Source: Acetivibrio cellulolyticus CD2 (lineage in GTDB: Bacteria > Bacillota > Clostridia > Acetivibrionales > Acetivibrionaceae). Taken from it: a stretch of DNA of 64,000 nt. The stretch is taken from contig NZ_JH556658.1 in assembly GCF_000179595.2 (NCBI RefSeq), positions 521,403 through 585,402 of the forward strand. The letters are read 5' to 3'. Shown here piece by piece: positions 7,511 to 16,612 of this stretch. The notes under the pieces are model-generated. The model worked only from the letters and a program-made list of their open reading frames with translations, was not told the DNA's origin and searched no databases. Both the position numbers and the translations under genes were made by a program. The stretch's first letter is position 1. The number at the start of each line of letters is the position of its first letter.

Positions 7511-8377
7511 ATGAAAAAGGTGTTAATAGCTGCAGCAGCGTTTATTGCTCTTATAGTAATACTTATGAGCGCATATATAGTAAAAGAAGATGAATATGCT
7601 TGTATAAAAAGATTCGGAAAAGTAATAGAAACGAAAAGTTCAGCAGGGCTTTATTTAAAGGTGCCATTTGTTGACAGCAAGTTTGTCCTTCCAAAGAAAA
7701 AGATTTTATATGACCTGCAGCCTTCAAATGTTCTTACAAAAGACAAGAAGGCAATGGTTGTTGATAACTATGTAATCTGGGAAATTACAGATCCTCTTGA
7801 ATTTTATAAATCAGTGAGTTTGGTATCGGAAGCTGAAAAAAGAATAGATGCAGCAGTATATAATGCAGTTAAAAACACTATGGGAACATTAGAACAAAGC
7901 AGCATAATTAATGAAGAACTTTCAGGAAGAGGAGCATTTAATGAAGCTGTAACTAAAGATGTAGCAAATCAGATCAAACGTTATGGGATTGAAGTAAAAG
8001 ATGTTGAAATAAAAAGGCTTGATTTGCCATCTGAGAACGAAGAATCAGTATATAAGAGAATGATTTCCGAAAGAGAAAAAATTGCTGAGCAGTATGTTGC
8101 TGAAGGAAATTATGAGGCACAAAAAATCAAAAATGAGGTAGACAAACAGGTTAACATACTAATTTCTGAAGCAAAATCAAAGGAACAGGAACTTTTAGGT
8201 GAAGGAGAAGCAGAACATATAAAAATCCTTGCTGATGCTTACTCTGGTGATAAAATGGAGTTTTATGAATTTATTAGATCTCTTGAGGCAATGAAGACAT
8301 CGCTCAAAGGTGATAAAACTCTGGTGCTTCCTCTAGACTCACCTCTTACCAAATATCTTATAAATGGTGGCAATTAA
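7511..8377 (+). CDS. hflC: HflC, SPFH/prohibitin membrane protein
   Basis: 288 aa from ATG 7511, preceded by AAGGGGGGCAA at the hflK end and one base after its stop. N-terminal transmembrane helix (about 2-22), SPFH domain (VKEDEYACIKRFGKVIETKSSAGLYLKVPFV) and C-terminal coiled coil (about 190-240). Partner of HflK in the membrane cage around FtsH. A terminator closes the two-gene operon. Confidence 0.9.
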   Translation: MKKVLIAAAAFIALIVILMSAYIVKEDEYACIKRFGKVIETKSSAGLYLKVPFVDSKFVLPKKKILYDLQPSNVLTKDKKAMVVDNYVIWEITDPLEFYKSVSLVSEAEKRIDAAVYNAVKNTMGTLEQSSIINEELSGRGAFNEAVTKDVANQIKRYGIEVKDVEIKRLDLPSENEESVYKRMISEREKIAEQYVAEGNYEAQKIKNEVDKQVNILISEAKSKEQELLGEGEAEHIKILADAYSGDKMEFYEFIRSLEAMKTSLKGDKTLVLPLDSPLTKYLINGGN

Positions 8378-8401
8378 GAGTGAAACGATAAAAAATATAA
8401 G

Positions 8402-8447
8402 CACGGTCAGTAAAGTTGAAATTTTAACTTACTGGCCGTGTTTTTTT
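8402..8447 (+). terminator. Terminator of hflKC
   Basis: The CACGGTCAGTAAAGTT / AACTTACTGGCCGTG hairpin is followed by seven T. Confidence 0.9.
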
Positions 8448-8598
8448 GAATATTTATTTACCTTTAAAACCATAATATCAGTAGAATTTTTAAATTTAAC
8501 CAGTATATCTACATATGCATTACCGAAGAAATAGTTAGATAAATTGCATATTTATCTTTGAAGTTGGTTACCTCAAAAGATACTAAGGAGTGGATTTT

Positions 8599-10494
8599 TT
8601 GGCAGATATTAAAAAGGTATTAAAAGACTGGTTTATCTTCAAAGAACCTGACAAAATTGAACAATTTATATTAAAAGAAGTTGAAGGGGAATCTTTGAAT
8701 AAGCAGAAAGATGCTAATGAAGCTGGAAAAGCAGATGGAAAAGGAAATGAAGGAAATGGGAATTCCTCTGAAAAAAAAGGAAATGGGAATCCCCCTGAAA
8801 AAAAAGAGAGTCAGGGCCATAAAAAAAGAGGTATAAAAACTCAATTTGCCCCAATTAATACGGTTGGTGGTAATAGTAATGATAATGAACAAAAATGTGA
8901 GTGCAGTGATAGCAAGAGTGGGGGAGATAATAACGGGGATGGTGAAGAAGAGAAAAAAACAAAAGATGTAAGCACAATGACAAAAGTAAGTAAAACACTC
9001 TCTGACAATATTGCTTTTCTCAAGAAAAAGTATACTATACCGGATAATGGGGATATAGTGTTGAGAGAGTTTGATATAGTTGCAAAAAATAAAAGTATTC
9101 CAGCCTGTATGATTTTCATTGATGGGATGACTAGCAGAGATGTCATAGATTTGGCTATCCTTCAGCCCCTTATGCTATTATCTAATATTGAAATAAAGGG
9201 CAAGGAAGAAGATATAGGGCTGTTTGTAAGGAATCATCTGCTTCCGCATAACCAGATAAAAATGGTAAATGAGCTTAGTAAAGTCATAGATGAGGTTAAT
9301 TTTGGAGGCTGCGGAATTTTTATAGACGGCATTGATGTAGCCTTTGCAGCGGACGTTAAAGGATGGCAGGGCAGAGGAGTCAGCAGTCCGAACACTGAGA
9401 TGGTTATCCGGGGACCTCAGGAAGGTTTTAATGAACTATTAAGAACTAACACAGGGCTAATCAGAAAGATTTTAAAGGATGAAGATGTCATAGCTGAGAG
9501 TATCAGCATTGGCAGACGAAGTAAGACGCCCTGTTCGCTTATGTATATTAAGGATATTGCTAATGACTCATTAGTGGCTGAGGTAAGAAGACGTTTAAAG
9601 GGAATCAAGATAGATTACCTTTTTGATTCTGGAGAATTGGAACAGCTTCTTGAAGACAACTCCTATCTGGCTGTGCCCCAGATAATTGCTACCGAGAGGC
9701 CGGACAGGGTCGCAGCTATGCTGACTGAAGGTAAAGTTGCCGTTGTTGTACATGGGAGCCCTTTTGTACTGGTAATGCCAACAACTCATATTGATCTGTT
9801 TCATTCGCCTGAGGACTCATATATCAGATTTCCATATGCAAACCTGTTAAGAATAATCAGAATAATTGCAATTGCTATGTCACTGCTGCTTCCAGGTCTA
9901 TATATTGCAATAACAAATTTCCATCAGGAGATGATTCCTACAGACTTATTATTTGCTATTGAAGCGTCACGGGAGAAGGTGCCTTTTCCATCTGTAGTTG
10001 AATTGCTCATAATGGAATTTGCTTTTGAACTTATAAGAGAAGCCGGTATAAGGATACCCGGTCCTATTGGACCTACTCTTGGCATAGTTGGAGGCCTGAT
10101 TCTTGGACAGGCTGCAGTTGCAGCTAATATAGTAAGTCCAATTATGATTATAATTGTTGCTGTTACGGGTATAGGTTCCTTTGCAATACCCAATTTCAGC
10201 CTGGGGTATGCCTATAGAATATTAAGGTTTGTATATATTTTTCTCAGCGCTACTGCAGGGTTTCTTGGTATAACCTTTGGACTTTATTTACAGGGATTAT
10301 GGTTTGCGGCTTCAAAATCCTTTGGTGTTCCATTTATGACACCTATAGGTCCTATGACAAAAGGGGGCTTTGCTGATCAAATATTAAGGGCTCCTATATG
10401 GAAACAGGAGGAAAGACCGGATTTTCTTAATGTTAAAGATAATAAGAAGCAGCCAAAAATAAGCAGACAGTGGGCAGATGATGACAAGAATTAG
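8599..10494 (+). CDS. gerKA: GerA-type germinant receptor A subunit
   Basis: The TTG start at 8599 is chosen because AAGGAG (8585-8590) lies eight bases before it, while the GTG at 8590 overlaps that site. About 631 aa. A hydrophilic, low-complexity N-terminus (about 30-115) contains a duplicated GNGNSSEKK/GNGNPPEKK unit. The GerA/SpoVAF domain follows (DGMTSRDVIDLAILQPLM...) with about five C-terminal membrane segments and the hallmark FPSVVELLIMEFAFELIREAGIRIPGPIG. It is the inner-spore-membrane subunit that with B and C forms the nutrient-sensing receptor. First gene of a five-gene operon, presumably forespore-expressed. Confidence 0.9.
   Translation: MADIKKVLKDWFIFKEPDKIEQFILKEVEGESLNKQKDANEAGKADGKGNEGNGNSSEKKGNGNPPEKKESQGHKKRGIKTQFAPINTVGGNSNDNEQKCECSDSKSGGDNNGDGEEEKKTKDVSTMTKVSKTLSDNIAFLKKKYTIPDNGDIVLREFDIVAKNKSIPACMIFIDGMTSRDVIDLAILQPLMLLSNIEIKGKEEDIGLFVRNHLLPHNQIKMVNELSKVIDEVNFGGCGIFIDGIDVAFAADVKGWQGRGVSSPNTEMVIRGPQEGFNELLRTNTGLIRKILKDEDVIAESISIGRRSKTPCSLMYIKDIANDSLVAEVRRRLKGIKIDYLFDSGELEQLLEDNSYLAVPQIIATERPDRVAAMLTEGKVAVVVHGSPFVLVMPTTHIDLFHSPEDSYIRFPYANLLRIIRIIAIAMSLLLPGLYIAITNFHQEMIPTDLLFAIEASREKVPFPSVVELLIMEFAFELIREAGIRIPGPIGPTLGIVGGLILGQAAVAANIVSPIMIIIVAVTGIGSFAIPNFSLGYAYRILRFVYIFLSATAGFLGITFGLYLQGLWFAASKSFGVPFMTPIGPMTKGGFADQILRAPIWKQEERPDFLNVKDNKKQPKISRQWADDDKN
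8752..8805 (+). repeat. 27-bp tandem duplication inside gerKA
   Basis: Two head-to-tail 27-bp units (8752-8778, 8779-8805) differing at two bases, encoding GNGNSSEKK then GNGNPPEKK. It is an in-frame expansion of the disordered N-terminal linker of the A subunit. Confidence 0.85.
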
Positions 10495-10527
10495 CAATGC
10501 TAAGAAATACTTAAGAGGAGGCTTAAA

Positions 10528-11640
10528 ATGGCGGATAAAATTCGTTTTGGAAGAACGGAAGCAATTCTTACCCTTGTAAACTTGGCTTCGATACAGGTTT
10601 TTATTGGATTTCCTCGTAGAATGGCTGATTCGGGTGGGACGGCAGGTTGGATTATACCTATATACACAGTTGTTTTTGCTTTAATAATATTTTTCTTTAT
10701 TTCAAAGATGTACACAAGCTTTGAAGGAAAGGATATACTTGATATTGCCCAAATTGCAGGTGGTAACTTTGGAAGGATATTAGTAGGGTTAATTTTCATA
10801 GCAAACTATGCTTTAATTTTATCAGTTGTTTTAAGAGAGTTCGGGGAGGATGTTAAAGTATTTTCCCTAACCCAATCACCTATAAGTTTTGTTATCATTT
10901 TTTTCATTATTGGTGTGATAACAGCGTCGTATTTTGGTCTTGAGGCTATTGTAAGGATAAGTACCTTTATTGTTCCAATTGTGGCGTTTGGTTTTTTTAT
11001 TGTTGTAATTGGAAATATAAAATACTTTGAGTTCTCAAGATTGCTTCCGATATTGGGAAATGGACCTTATAAGATATTTATACAAGGAATACCCCAAATA
11101 TCATTATACTCTAGCATGAGCATATTGTTCTTTATGGCACCCTTTATAGGAAAAAACAAAGATTTCAAAATTGTTGGCAACGTTAGTTTAGTGCTATCCG
11201 CAATACTTCTCACTATTGGGGCCTTGGTCTATTTATTGGTAGTACCTTATCCGACTTCTACTGAGAATATAATTCCGTACTTGCATTTAGCCAGGTATGT
11301 TAACTATGGACGTTTTTTTGAAAGAATTGAATCTATATTTGTTCTTATTTGGTCTTTGGCAGCCCTTTCTTACTTAAGTGTAGGGTCGTTCTTTTTGATT
11401 TATATAATAAAGAAGACCTTTAGGCTCCAGTACTATAGACCTCTAATCTTACCAATATCCTTAATTTTATTTACTCTATGTTTAATGCCTCAAAGCCTTT
11501 TATCAGCAGCTGATTTGGAAGTAAATATCTTCAGGAAGTTCGCATGGATTGTTACTTTTGGTGTTCCTATAGTTGTTTTATTATTGGCAAAGTTAGTTAA
11601 AAGGAAAAAAGAAGGTGGAAAATGCAATGAAAAAATATAA
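10528..11640 (+). CDS. gerKB: GerAB-type germination permease (B subunit)
   Basis: 370-aa polytopic protein of the APC-like spore germination permease family (PF03845), about ten transmembrane helices. It starts with the family-typical segment RFGRTEAILTLVNLASIQVFIGFPRRMADSGG, split by the unstructured head. The B subunit is thought to bind the germinant. AAGAGGAGG precedes ATG 10528 and its end overlaps the C-subunit start by 14 bases, so the two are translationally coupled. Confidence 0.9.
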   Translation: MADKIRFGRTEAILTLVNLASIQVFIGFPRRMADSGGTAGWIIPIYTVVFALIIFFFISKMYTSFEGKDILDIAQIAGGNFGRILVGLIFIANYALILSVVLREFGEDVKVFSLTQSPISFVIIFFIIGVITASYFGLEAIVRISTFIVPIVAFGFFIVVIGNIKYFEFSRLLPILGNGPYKIFIQGIPQISLYSSMSILFFMAPFIGKNKDFKIVGNVSLVLSAILLTIGALVYLLVVPYPTSTENIIPYLHLARYVNYGRFFERIESIFVLIWSLAALSYLSVGSFFLIYIIKKTFRLQYYRPLILPISLILFTLCLMPQSLLSAADLEVNIFRKFAWIVTFGVPIVVLLLAKLVKRKKEGGKCNEKI

Positions 11641-12919
11641 GGTTTTAATTGTTGTTATGTTTATTTTACTGCAATGTACAATGCTTACCGGATGTTATGA
11701 CAAACGGGAGCTTGATGATATGGCTTACCCTGTTGCATTAGGCTTTGATAAGGGCAAGGCTAATGAACTAAGGATGACTCTCCAACTGGCAGTGCCTATA
11801 TCTATAGGAGGGGGTAGTGAAGGAGGGGGTGGTGGCGAAGGTGACAAGAGTGTATCTGTGGTTACCGTTGATACACCGACTATATTTTCCGGGCTTAATA
11901 TGCTCAATACATTTGTAAGTAAACAGATAAACCTTTCCCATGTAAAGGTTATTGTTTTCTCAGATGAACTTGCAAAGGAAGGAATAAGCAGGTACATGCA
12001 TGCTATGATAAGGAACAGGGAATTCAGGCCAAATGCGCATGTAATTGTATCGAGAGGATCAGCAGAAAAATTTATCAATGCAGTTAAGCCAAAACTTGAG
12101 ACAAATCCTGCTAAATACTATGAACAATTACTAAATGCATATAGATATACTGGATTTACTACAGATTCACAGCTTGCTGATTTTTATCATAATTCAGAGT
12201 CTATAGATATTCAACCCGTGGCAGTTCTTGCCGGTATAAACAAGTTTAAATATTCAGATGACTTTGACATAAGTGGCTCGACATATAAAGAAAAGGGAAG
12301 AGATATACCATTAGAAGGCGACTTTAAGGCGGGTGATTTGCCTAAAACCGGTGACTTAAAAATTGAAATTATGGGTCTGGCAGTATTTGACGGTGCAAAG
12401 ATGGTTGGAGAAATAGACGGTGAAGATACAACTTATCACCTTATGCTTATGAACAAATTCAATTCGTCGTCAATAACAATACCTGATCCGCTAGAAAAAA
12501 ATAAATTGGTAGTTCTTAACATAAAGCAGAGTAGGAATACAAAAAAGAGTGTTCAAATGATTGGCGATAAACCCAGCTTAAATGCGAAGGTGCTTCTTGA
12601 GGCTGATATTTTATCAATACAAAGCGGGTATAACTATGAGAGCAAAGAAAATATCGGTAAGCTGGAGAGCAGTGCAAGTGAGTTTTTGAAGGAGGGAATT
12701 CTAAGATATCTTAATAAAAGCTGTAAGGAGTTTGGAACGGATAACGTTGGCTTTGGAAAGAAGATGAAGGGTAAATTCCTTACATGGAAAGAGTGGGAAC
12801 AATTTGATTGGTTTACTAAGTATAAAGAAGCAACTTTTAATGTTGATGTTGATGTAAAGATAAGAAGACCTGGGCTTATTTTGAAGTCTCTTCCTGAAGA
12901 AAGAAGTAATAAGGAATAA
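11627..12919 (+). CDS. gerKC: Ger(x)C lipoprotein (C subunit)
   Basis: The ATG at 11627 is preferred; GAAGGTGG lies about seven bases upstream and the GTG 12 bases earlier lacks a site. 430 aa with a lipoprotein signal (lipobox LTGC near residue 24). The Ger(x)C N-terminal domain follows (YDKRELDDMAYPVALGFDKG). A Gly/Glu loop (GGGSEGGGGGEGD) sits at about residues 59-71. The C-terminal domain ends DVKIRRPGLILKSLPEERSNKE. It anchors on the outer leaflet of the spore inner membrane as the third receptor subunit. Confidence 0.9.
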   Translation: MKKYKVLIVVMFILLQCTMLTGCYDKRELDDMAYPVALGFDKGKANELRMTLQLAVPISIGGGSEGGGGGEGDKSVSVVTVDTPTIFSGLNMLNTFVSKQINLSHVKVIVFSDELAKEGISRYMHAMIRNREFRPNAHVIVSRGSAEKFINAVKPKLETNPAKYYEQLLNAYRYTGFTTDSQLADFYHNSESIDIQPVAVLAGINKFKYSDDFDISGSTYKEKGRDIPLEGDFKAGDLPKTGDLKIEIMGLAVFDGAKMVGEIDGEDTTYHLMLMNKFNSSSITIPDPLEKNKLVVLNIKQSRNTKKSVQMIGDKPSLNAKVLLEADILSIQSGYNYESKENIGKLESSASEFLKEGILRYLNKSCKEFGTDNVGFGKKMKGKFLTWKEWEQFDWFTKYKEATFNVDVDVKIRRPGLILKSLPEERSNKE

Positions 12920-12944
12920 GGAATAAAAGAAAGAAGGAGAAATA

Positions 12945-13121
12945 ATGAGCTTTTTAAGTACAATTTTTATATTTGTAATTTTAATATGGGTATTTATAAG
13001 GACTTTAAGCTATGGAAAGTGGACTTGGGATAAAAAAAACAGGCTTGGTGCAATTATGATATTAGTAGTTGCTCTCGCAGAGCTTATCCTTCCCATATAT
13101 TCGCTTTATTTTAGGGAATAA
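12945..13121 (+). CDS. Small two-helix protein of the germination operon (D-type subunit candidate)
   Basis: 58 aa, starting at ATG 12945 with GAAGGAGAAATA upstream and stopping at 13121, where its stop is followed directly by the AGGAGGAG ribosome site of the next permease gene. Two hydrophobic helices (about 3-19 and 36-55) flank a basic loop (RTLSYGKWTWDKKNRLG). Position between the C subunit and a B paralogue, tight spacing and good ribosome sites argue that it is real. Small two-helix 'D' proteins are known in Bacillus ger operons and modulate receptor function; equivalence here is inferred. Confidence 0.75.
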   Translation: MSFLSTIFIFVILIWVFIRTLSYGKWTWDKKNRLGAIMILVVALAELILPIYSLYFRE

Positions 13122-13132
13122 GGAGGAGATGT

Positions 13133-14239
13133 ATGGAAAGAAAAATAACGTTTGGTCAATGGGAAACTGTATGCATGCTTATAACTATGTTAACAACAAA
13201 GGTCATACTGAACTATCCGCGTGGATTGGTAAGTATTGGGGGACCCGCCGCATGGCTTGTTTGTGTATACTATTTTTTAATTGTTACTGCAGTTTTTTAT
13301 ATCATATCCAAGCTATATGGAAGATTCGAAGGCAAAGACCTTATAGATATTGGTGAAAGTATAGGAGGAAAACCGTTAAAAATAATTGTTGGTGTTATTT
13401 TGCTTGGTTTTATTATTGCCCTTATGTCAATATATTTGAGAACCTATAGTGAAGAGATGAAAGTGATTTCGCTCAGCGATTCACCATTAAGCTTTGTTAC
13501 GATGTTCTTTATTATAGGTGCACTAATTAGCAGTTACTTGGGCCTAGAGGGTATTGTGAGGATCCAGGCATTTATAATACCGGTTGTCGCTGTTGTTTTT
13601 GTAATTTTTATAATAGCTCTCCTACCACTAGTAGAATTTTCGAACTTTACACCAATTCTAGGAACAGGGCCTAAGGAGGTTTTTGTTAAAAGTATTACTA
13701 AATTAGGTGGATATTCAGAGCTTATTTTTTTGTTTTTTGTGATACCTTATATAAAGAAGACGGCAGAGTTTAAAAAAGCAGGGCATAAGGCTATTACTAT
13801 CTCTACACTTATAGTTTTAGTTACTACTTTTGTATATACTGGGATATATCCATATCCTTCAGAAATGGAAGGATATATTCCTGTGTACGAATTGGGGAGA
13901 ATGCTTTGGTTCGGAAGGTTTCTTCAGAGGTTTGAATCTGTGTTTATGATTATTTGGGTATTATTTGGCTTAATGTACCTAAGCGTAATTTTCTATTTTA
14001 TAGTACATATATTTAGAAAAACTTTTGATCTTCAATATCAAAGACCGCTTATATTGCCATTTGCTATATTGGTTTTCAACATTAGCTTCCTATTTAAGAG
14101 ATTTTCAGATCTTGATAAAGCAACAATATTTTTCAGAGATTGGTCGTTACTTGTGTTGCTTTGTATGATAATTATTCTGTTGATTCTTGGTAGATTTATT
14201 GGTAAAGGTAAGAATAAGTATAAAAAAATCAATATATAA
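13133..14239 (+). CDS. Second GerAB-type germination permease
   Basis: 368 aa, paralogue of the B subunit at 10528. It shares the KITFGQWETVCMLITMLTTKVILNYPR opening, the ISKLYGRFEGKDLIDIGE segment (versus ISKMYTSFEGKDILDIAQ) and the Y-L-S-V-(I/G)-x-FF near the C-terminus. About ten helices. It sits 11 bases after the small two-helix gene. A receptor with two alternative B subunits could recognise two germinants through the same A and C proteins. No terminator is evident after it. Confidence 0.85.
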   Translation: MERKITFGQWETVCMLITMLTTKVILNYPRGLVSIGGPAAWLVCVYYFLIVTAVFYIISKLYGRFEGKDLIDIGESIGGKPLKIIVGVILLGFIIALMSIYLRTYSEEMKVISLSDSPLSFVTMFFIIGALISSYLGLEGIVRIQAFIIPVVAVVFVIFIIALLPLVEFSNFTPILGTGPKEVFVKSITKLGGYSELIFLFFVIPYIKKTAEFKKAGHKAITISTLIVLVTTFVYTGIYPYPSEMEGYIPVYELGRMLWFGRFLQRFESVFMIIWVLFGLMYLSVIFYFIVHIFRKTFDLQYQRPLILPFAILVFNISFLFKRFSDLDKATIFFRDWSLLVLLCMIIILLILGRFIGKGKNKYKKINI

Positions 14240-14391
14240 AATCTATTTCGAGGCGCTAGAATCAAATAATGTTCATATTAAAAAGCAGCAGGAAACTTAT
14301 GGGTATAAACTGTCTGCGTAAAGTAAATAATATCATTCTATAGACGTTATTTGTTATGGAAAATATTTTGATAGACAAAGAGGCTAGGATA

Positions 14392-15315
14392 ATGGCAACG
14401 ATCGGAATACCAAAGGGTATGTTTTATTTTGAGCATAGCACAATGTGGGAGGACTTTTTTAAGAGTTTGGGATTCGATGTGGTTATATCACAGGATACAA
14501 ACAAGAAGGTGATGGATGATGGCGTAAAACATTGCAGTAATGAAACTTGTTTGCCTGTTAAGGTATTTCACGGGCATGTAGCGAGTCTTAAGGACAAGGT
14601 TGATTTTGTTTTCATTCCAAGGTATCAGAGTACAGGGAAGAATGAGTATACATGTCCAAAGTTTTGTGGACTTCCGGATATGACAGCTATCAACTTAGGA
14701 GGGCAGATTAAGATTTTGGAAGTGAAAATCAATATGGATGCATATCCTGGTGAAACAGTTGAAAGCCTTAAGGTAATAGCTAAAACATTAAAGTTAAATC
14801 CTGCAAAAGTTTTAGAAGCATTTAATAAATCATATTCAAAGCACATGAAAACGAAAGTTGGGACTGATAACAATTTGTGCAATAAGGAGAATGAAGGCAG
14901 CAGTAAAGTTGTTCTCTCCTTACTTGGCCATCCGTATATGATTTATGACAGCTATTTAAGTATGAGACTTATAGAAAAACTTAACAAGAGAAATATAGCC
15001 GTTTTTACACCAAGAGATATTGATTTCGAAACAAAACGCAGAAATGCTTACCCATACCAGGAAAAGACTTTTTGGGATATAGGATTTGAATTGCTGGGTA
15101 GTGCTTTTACATATGCAAAGGATGAACGGGTAAAGGGAATGATATATCTTACACCGTTTGCCTGTGGGTTGGATGCTTTTATAATGGAGTTTATTGAAAG
15201 TAGAATCAAGTCCGAGTATCGAAGCCTTCCTTTACTGAAACTTACAGTTGATGAACACACGGGAGAAGCTGGTTTTGATACCAGACTTGAAGCATTTATA
15301 GATATGATAGGGTGA
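14392..15315 (+). CDS. DUF2229 protein (acyl-CoA dehydratase activase-related, COG3580-like)
   Basis: ATG 14392 (GAGGCTAGGATA just upstream) is favoured over ATG 14356, which has no ribosome site. 307 aa, starting MATIGIPKGMFYFEH..., with Cys pairs typical of the family (KHCSNETCLPVK near 42-53, YTCPKFCGLPD near 85-95). DUF2229 is found as a domain of the very large clostridial 2-hydroxyacyl-CoA dehydratase activase fusions. Here it is free-standing and coupled to the next gene. It probably handles an Fe-S cluster, but its reaction is unknown. Confidence 0.7.
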   Translation: MATIGIPKGMFYFEHSTMWEDFFKSLGFDVVISQDTNKKVMDDGVKHCSNETCLPVKVFHGHVASLKDKVDFVFIPRYQSTGKNEYTCPKFCGLPDMTAINLGGQIKILEVKINMDAYPGETVESLKVIAKTLKLNPAKVLEAFNKSYSKHMKTKVGTDNNLCNKENEGSSKVVLSLLGHPYMIYDSYLSMRLIEKLNKRNIAVFTPRDIDFETKRRNAYPYQEKTFWDIGFELLGSAFTYAKDERVKGMIYLTPFACGLDAFIMEFIESRIKSEYRSLPLLKLTVDEHTGEAGFDTRLEAFIDMIG

Positions 15316-15320
15316 TTTTT

Positions 15321-16463
15321 ATGAAGATTACATTTCCGCATATGGGAAACATGTATATACCAATAAAGGTGCTTCTGGATACAGCAGGCATAGAATATGT
15401 GATGCCTCCGCTAAATTCAAAAGAAACTATGGAATTGGGTGTTGTGAACTCGCCTGAATTTGCCTGCATGCCTTTTAAAACAATACTGGGGGACCTTATT
15501 TATGGTATTGAAAATGGTGCAGACTTTATACTTTTCGGTGGGGGAAACGGGCAGTGCAGATTTGGATATTATGGAGACCTTCTGTCTGAAATAATCAGAA
15601 ATCTGAAATATCAGGTAAAATTTGTGTGCCTTGAGACGAGCAATATTACCATAAAAGGAGTTTTAGACAAGATCAGCCCTTTGACAAAAGACAAAAGTAA
15701 TATTGATTTAATTAAGGGAATAATATATGCTGCAAAAACAGTTTTTTTAGTTGATAAGGTGGACAAGCTGGCAGGATATGCAAGATGCAGAGAGATAAAC
15801 AAAGGACAGACTGACAGAGTGATTGCAAAGTTCCATAGCAATGTACAAAAAGCTAAAGGGTACGAGAGTATATTGAGCATAATAAGTTCAACAAAAAAAG
15901 AGTTGAGGAAAATTCCTATTGATAGGAAATTTATGCCTCTAAAGGTTGCTATAGTTGGAGAGATATATGCGGCGTCCCATAAAGGAATCAATTTTGAACT
16001 TGAAAGAAAGCTTGGCAATATGGGAGTTGAAGTTTACAACAATTTAAGTGTGAGTCACTGGATTTTTGATCACTTTATAAAAAATAATCTGCCTTTTAAG
16101 ATTAGGAACAAAAACCATGAGGCAGGTAAGGAATTCATTAATACAGATGATATTGGAGGACATGGAATTCAGACTGTTGGTGCGTCAATATTAAGTGCTA
16201 AAAAGAAGTATGACGGTGTTATCCAGATATATCCTTTTACCTGTATGCCTGAAATAATTGCACAGAGCACTCTTGTAGAAGTTCAGAGAAAATACAACAT
16301 TCCGATAATGACGCTAATTGTTGATGAAATGACAGGAGAGGAAGGCTATTTGACAAGATTGGAGGCTTTTGTAGACATGCTTGGAATGAGAAAAAGGCAT
16401 AGAGGGAATTTGGTCACGCAATTTGCAGATATTAATTATTCCTTTATAAGGAAGCACTTTTAA
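15321..16463 (+). CDS. COG3581-like dehydratase-activase-related protein
   Basis: 380 aa from ATG 15321; an AGGGTG site overlaps the stop of the preceding gene. It starts MKITFPHMGNMYIPIKVLL and has conserved Cys in FACMPFKTILGD, GNGQCRFGYYGDL and FTCMPEIIAQ. It ends LIVDEMTGEEGYLTRLEAFVDML. That last motif is mirrored by the partner protein (LTVDEHTGEAGFDTRLEAFIDMIG), showing the two are related halves. Probable Fe-S protein acting with its partner; substrate unknown. Confidence 0.7.
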   Translation: MKITFPHMGNMYIPIKVLLDTAGIEYVMPPLNSKETMELGVVNSPEFACMPFKTILGDLIYGIENGADFILFGGGNGQCRFGYYGDLLSEIIRNLKYQVKFVCLETSNITIKGVLDKISPLTKDKSNIDLIKGIIYAAKTVFLVDKVDKLAGYARCREINKGQTDRVIAKFHSNVQKAKGYESILSIISSTKKELRKIPIDRKFMPLKVAIVGEIYAASHKGINFELERKLGNMGVEVYNNLSVSHWIFDHFIKNNLPFKIRNKNHEAGKEFINTDDIGGHGIQTVGASILSAKKKYDGVIQIYPFTCMPEIIAQSTLVEVQRKYNIPIMTLIVDEMTGEEGYLTRLEAFVDMLGMRKRHRGNLVTQFADINYSFIRKHF

Positions 16464-16612
16464 CAAACATAGCTAATATAGTACCACTAATTACTGTAAT
16501 TGATTTCTAACTGAACTAATTATTATATAATATGTATTGCGTAATAAGTAGACAAATTATATTGGAAATTGGTATAATTACGTATATTAGAAATCAAGGG
16601 AGGTTATACTTA

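Noticed and set aside
8671-9146. Overlapping minus-strand readings opposite gerKA
   Set aside because: They mirror the Lys/Gly/Asn-rich linker codons as Phe/Leu/Ser-rich strings and lack ribosome sites.
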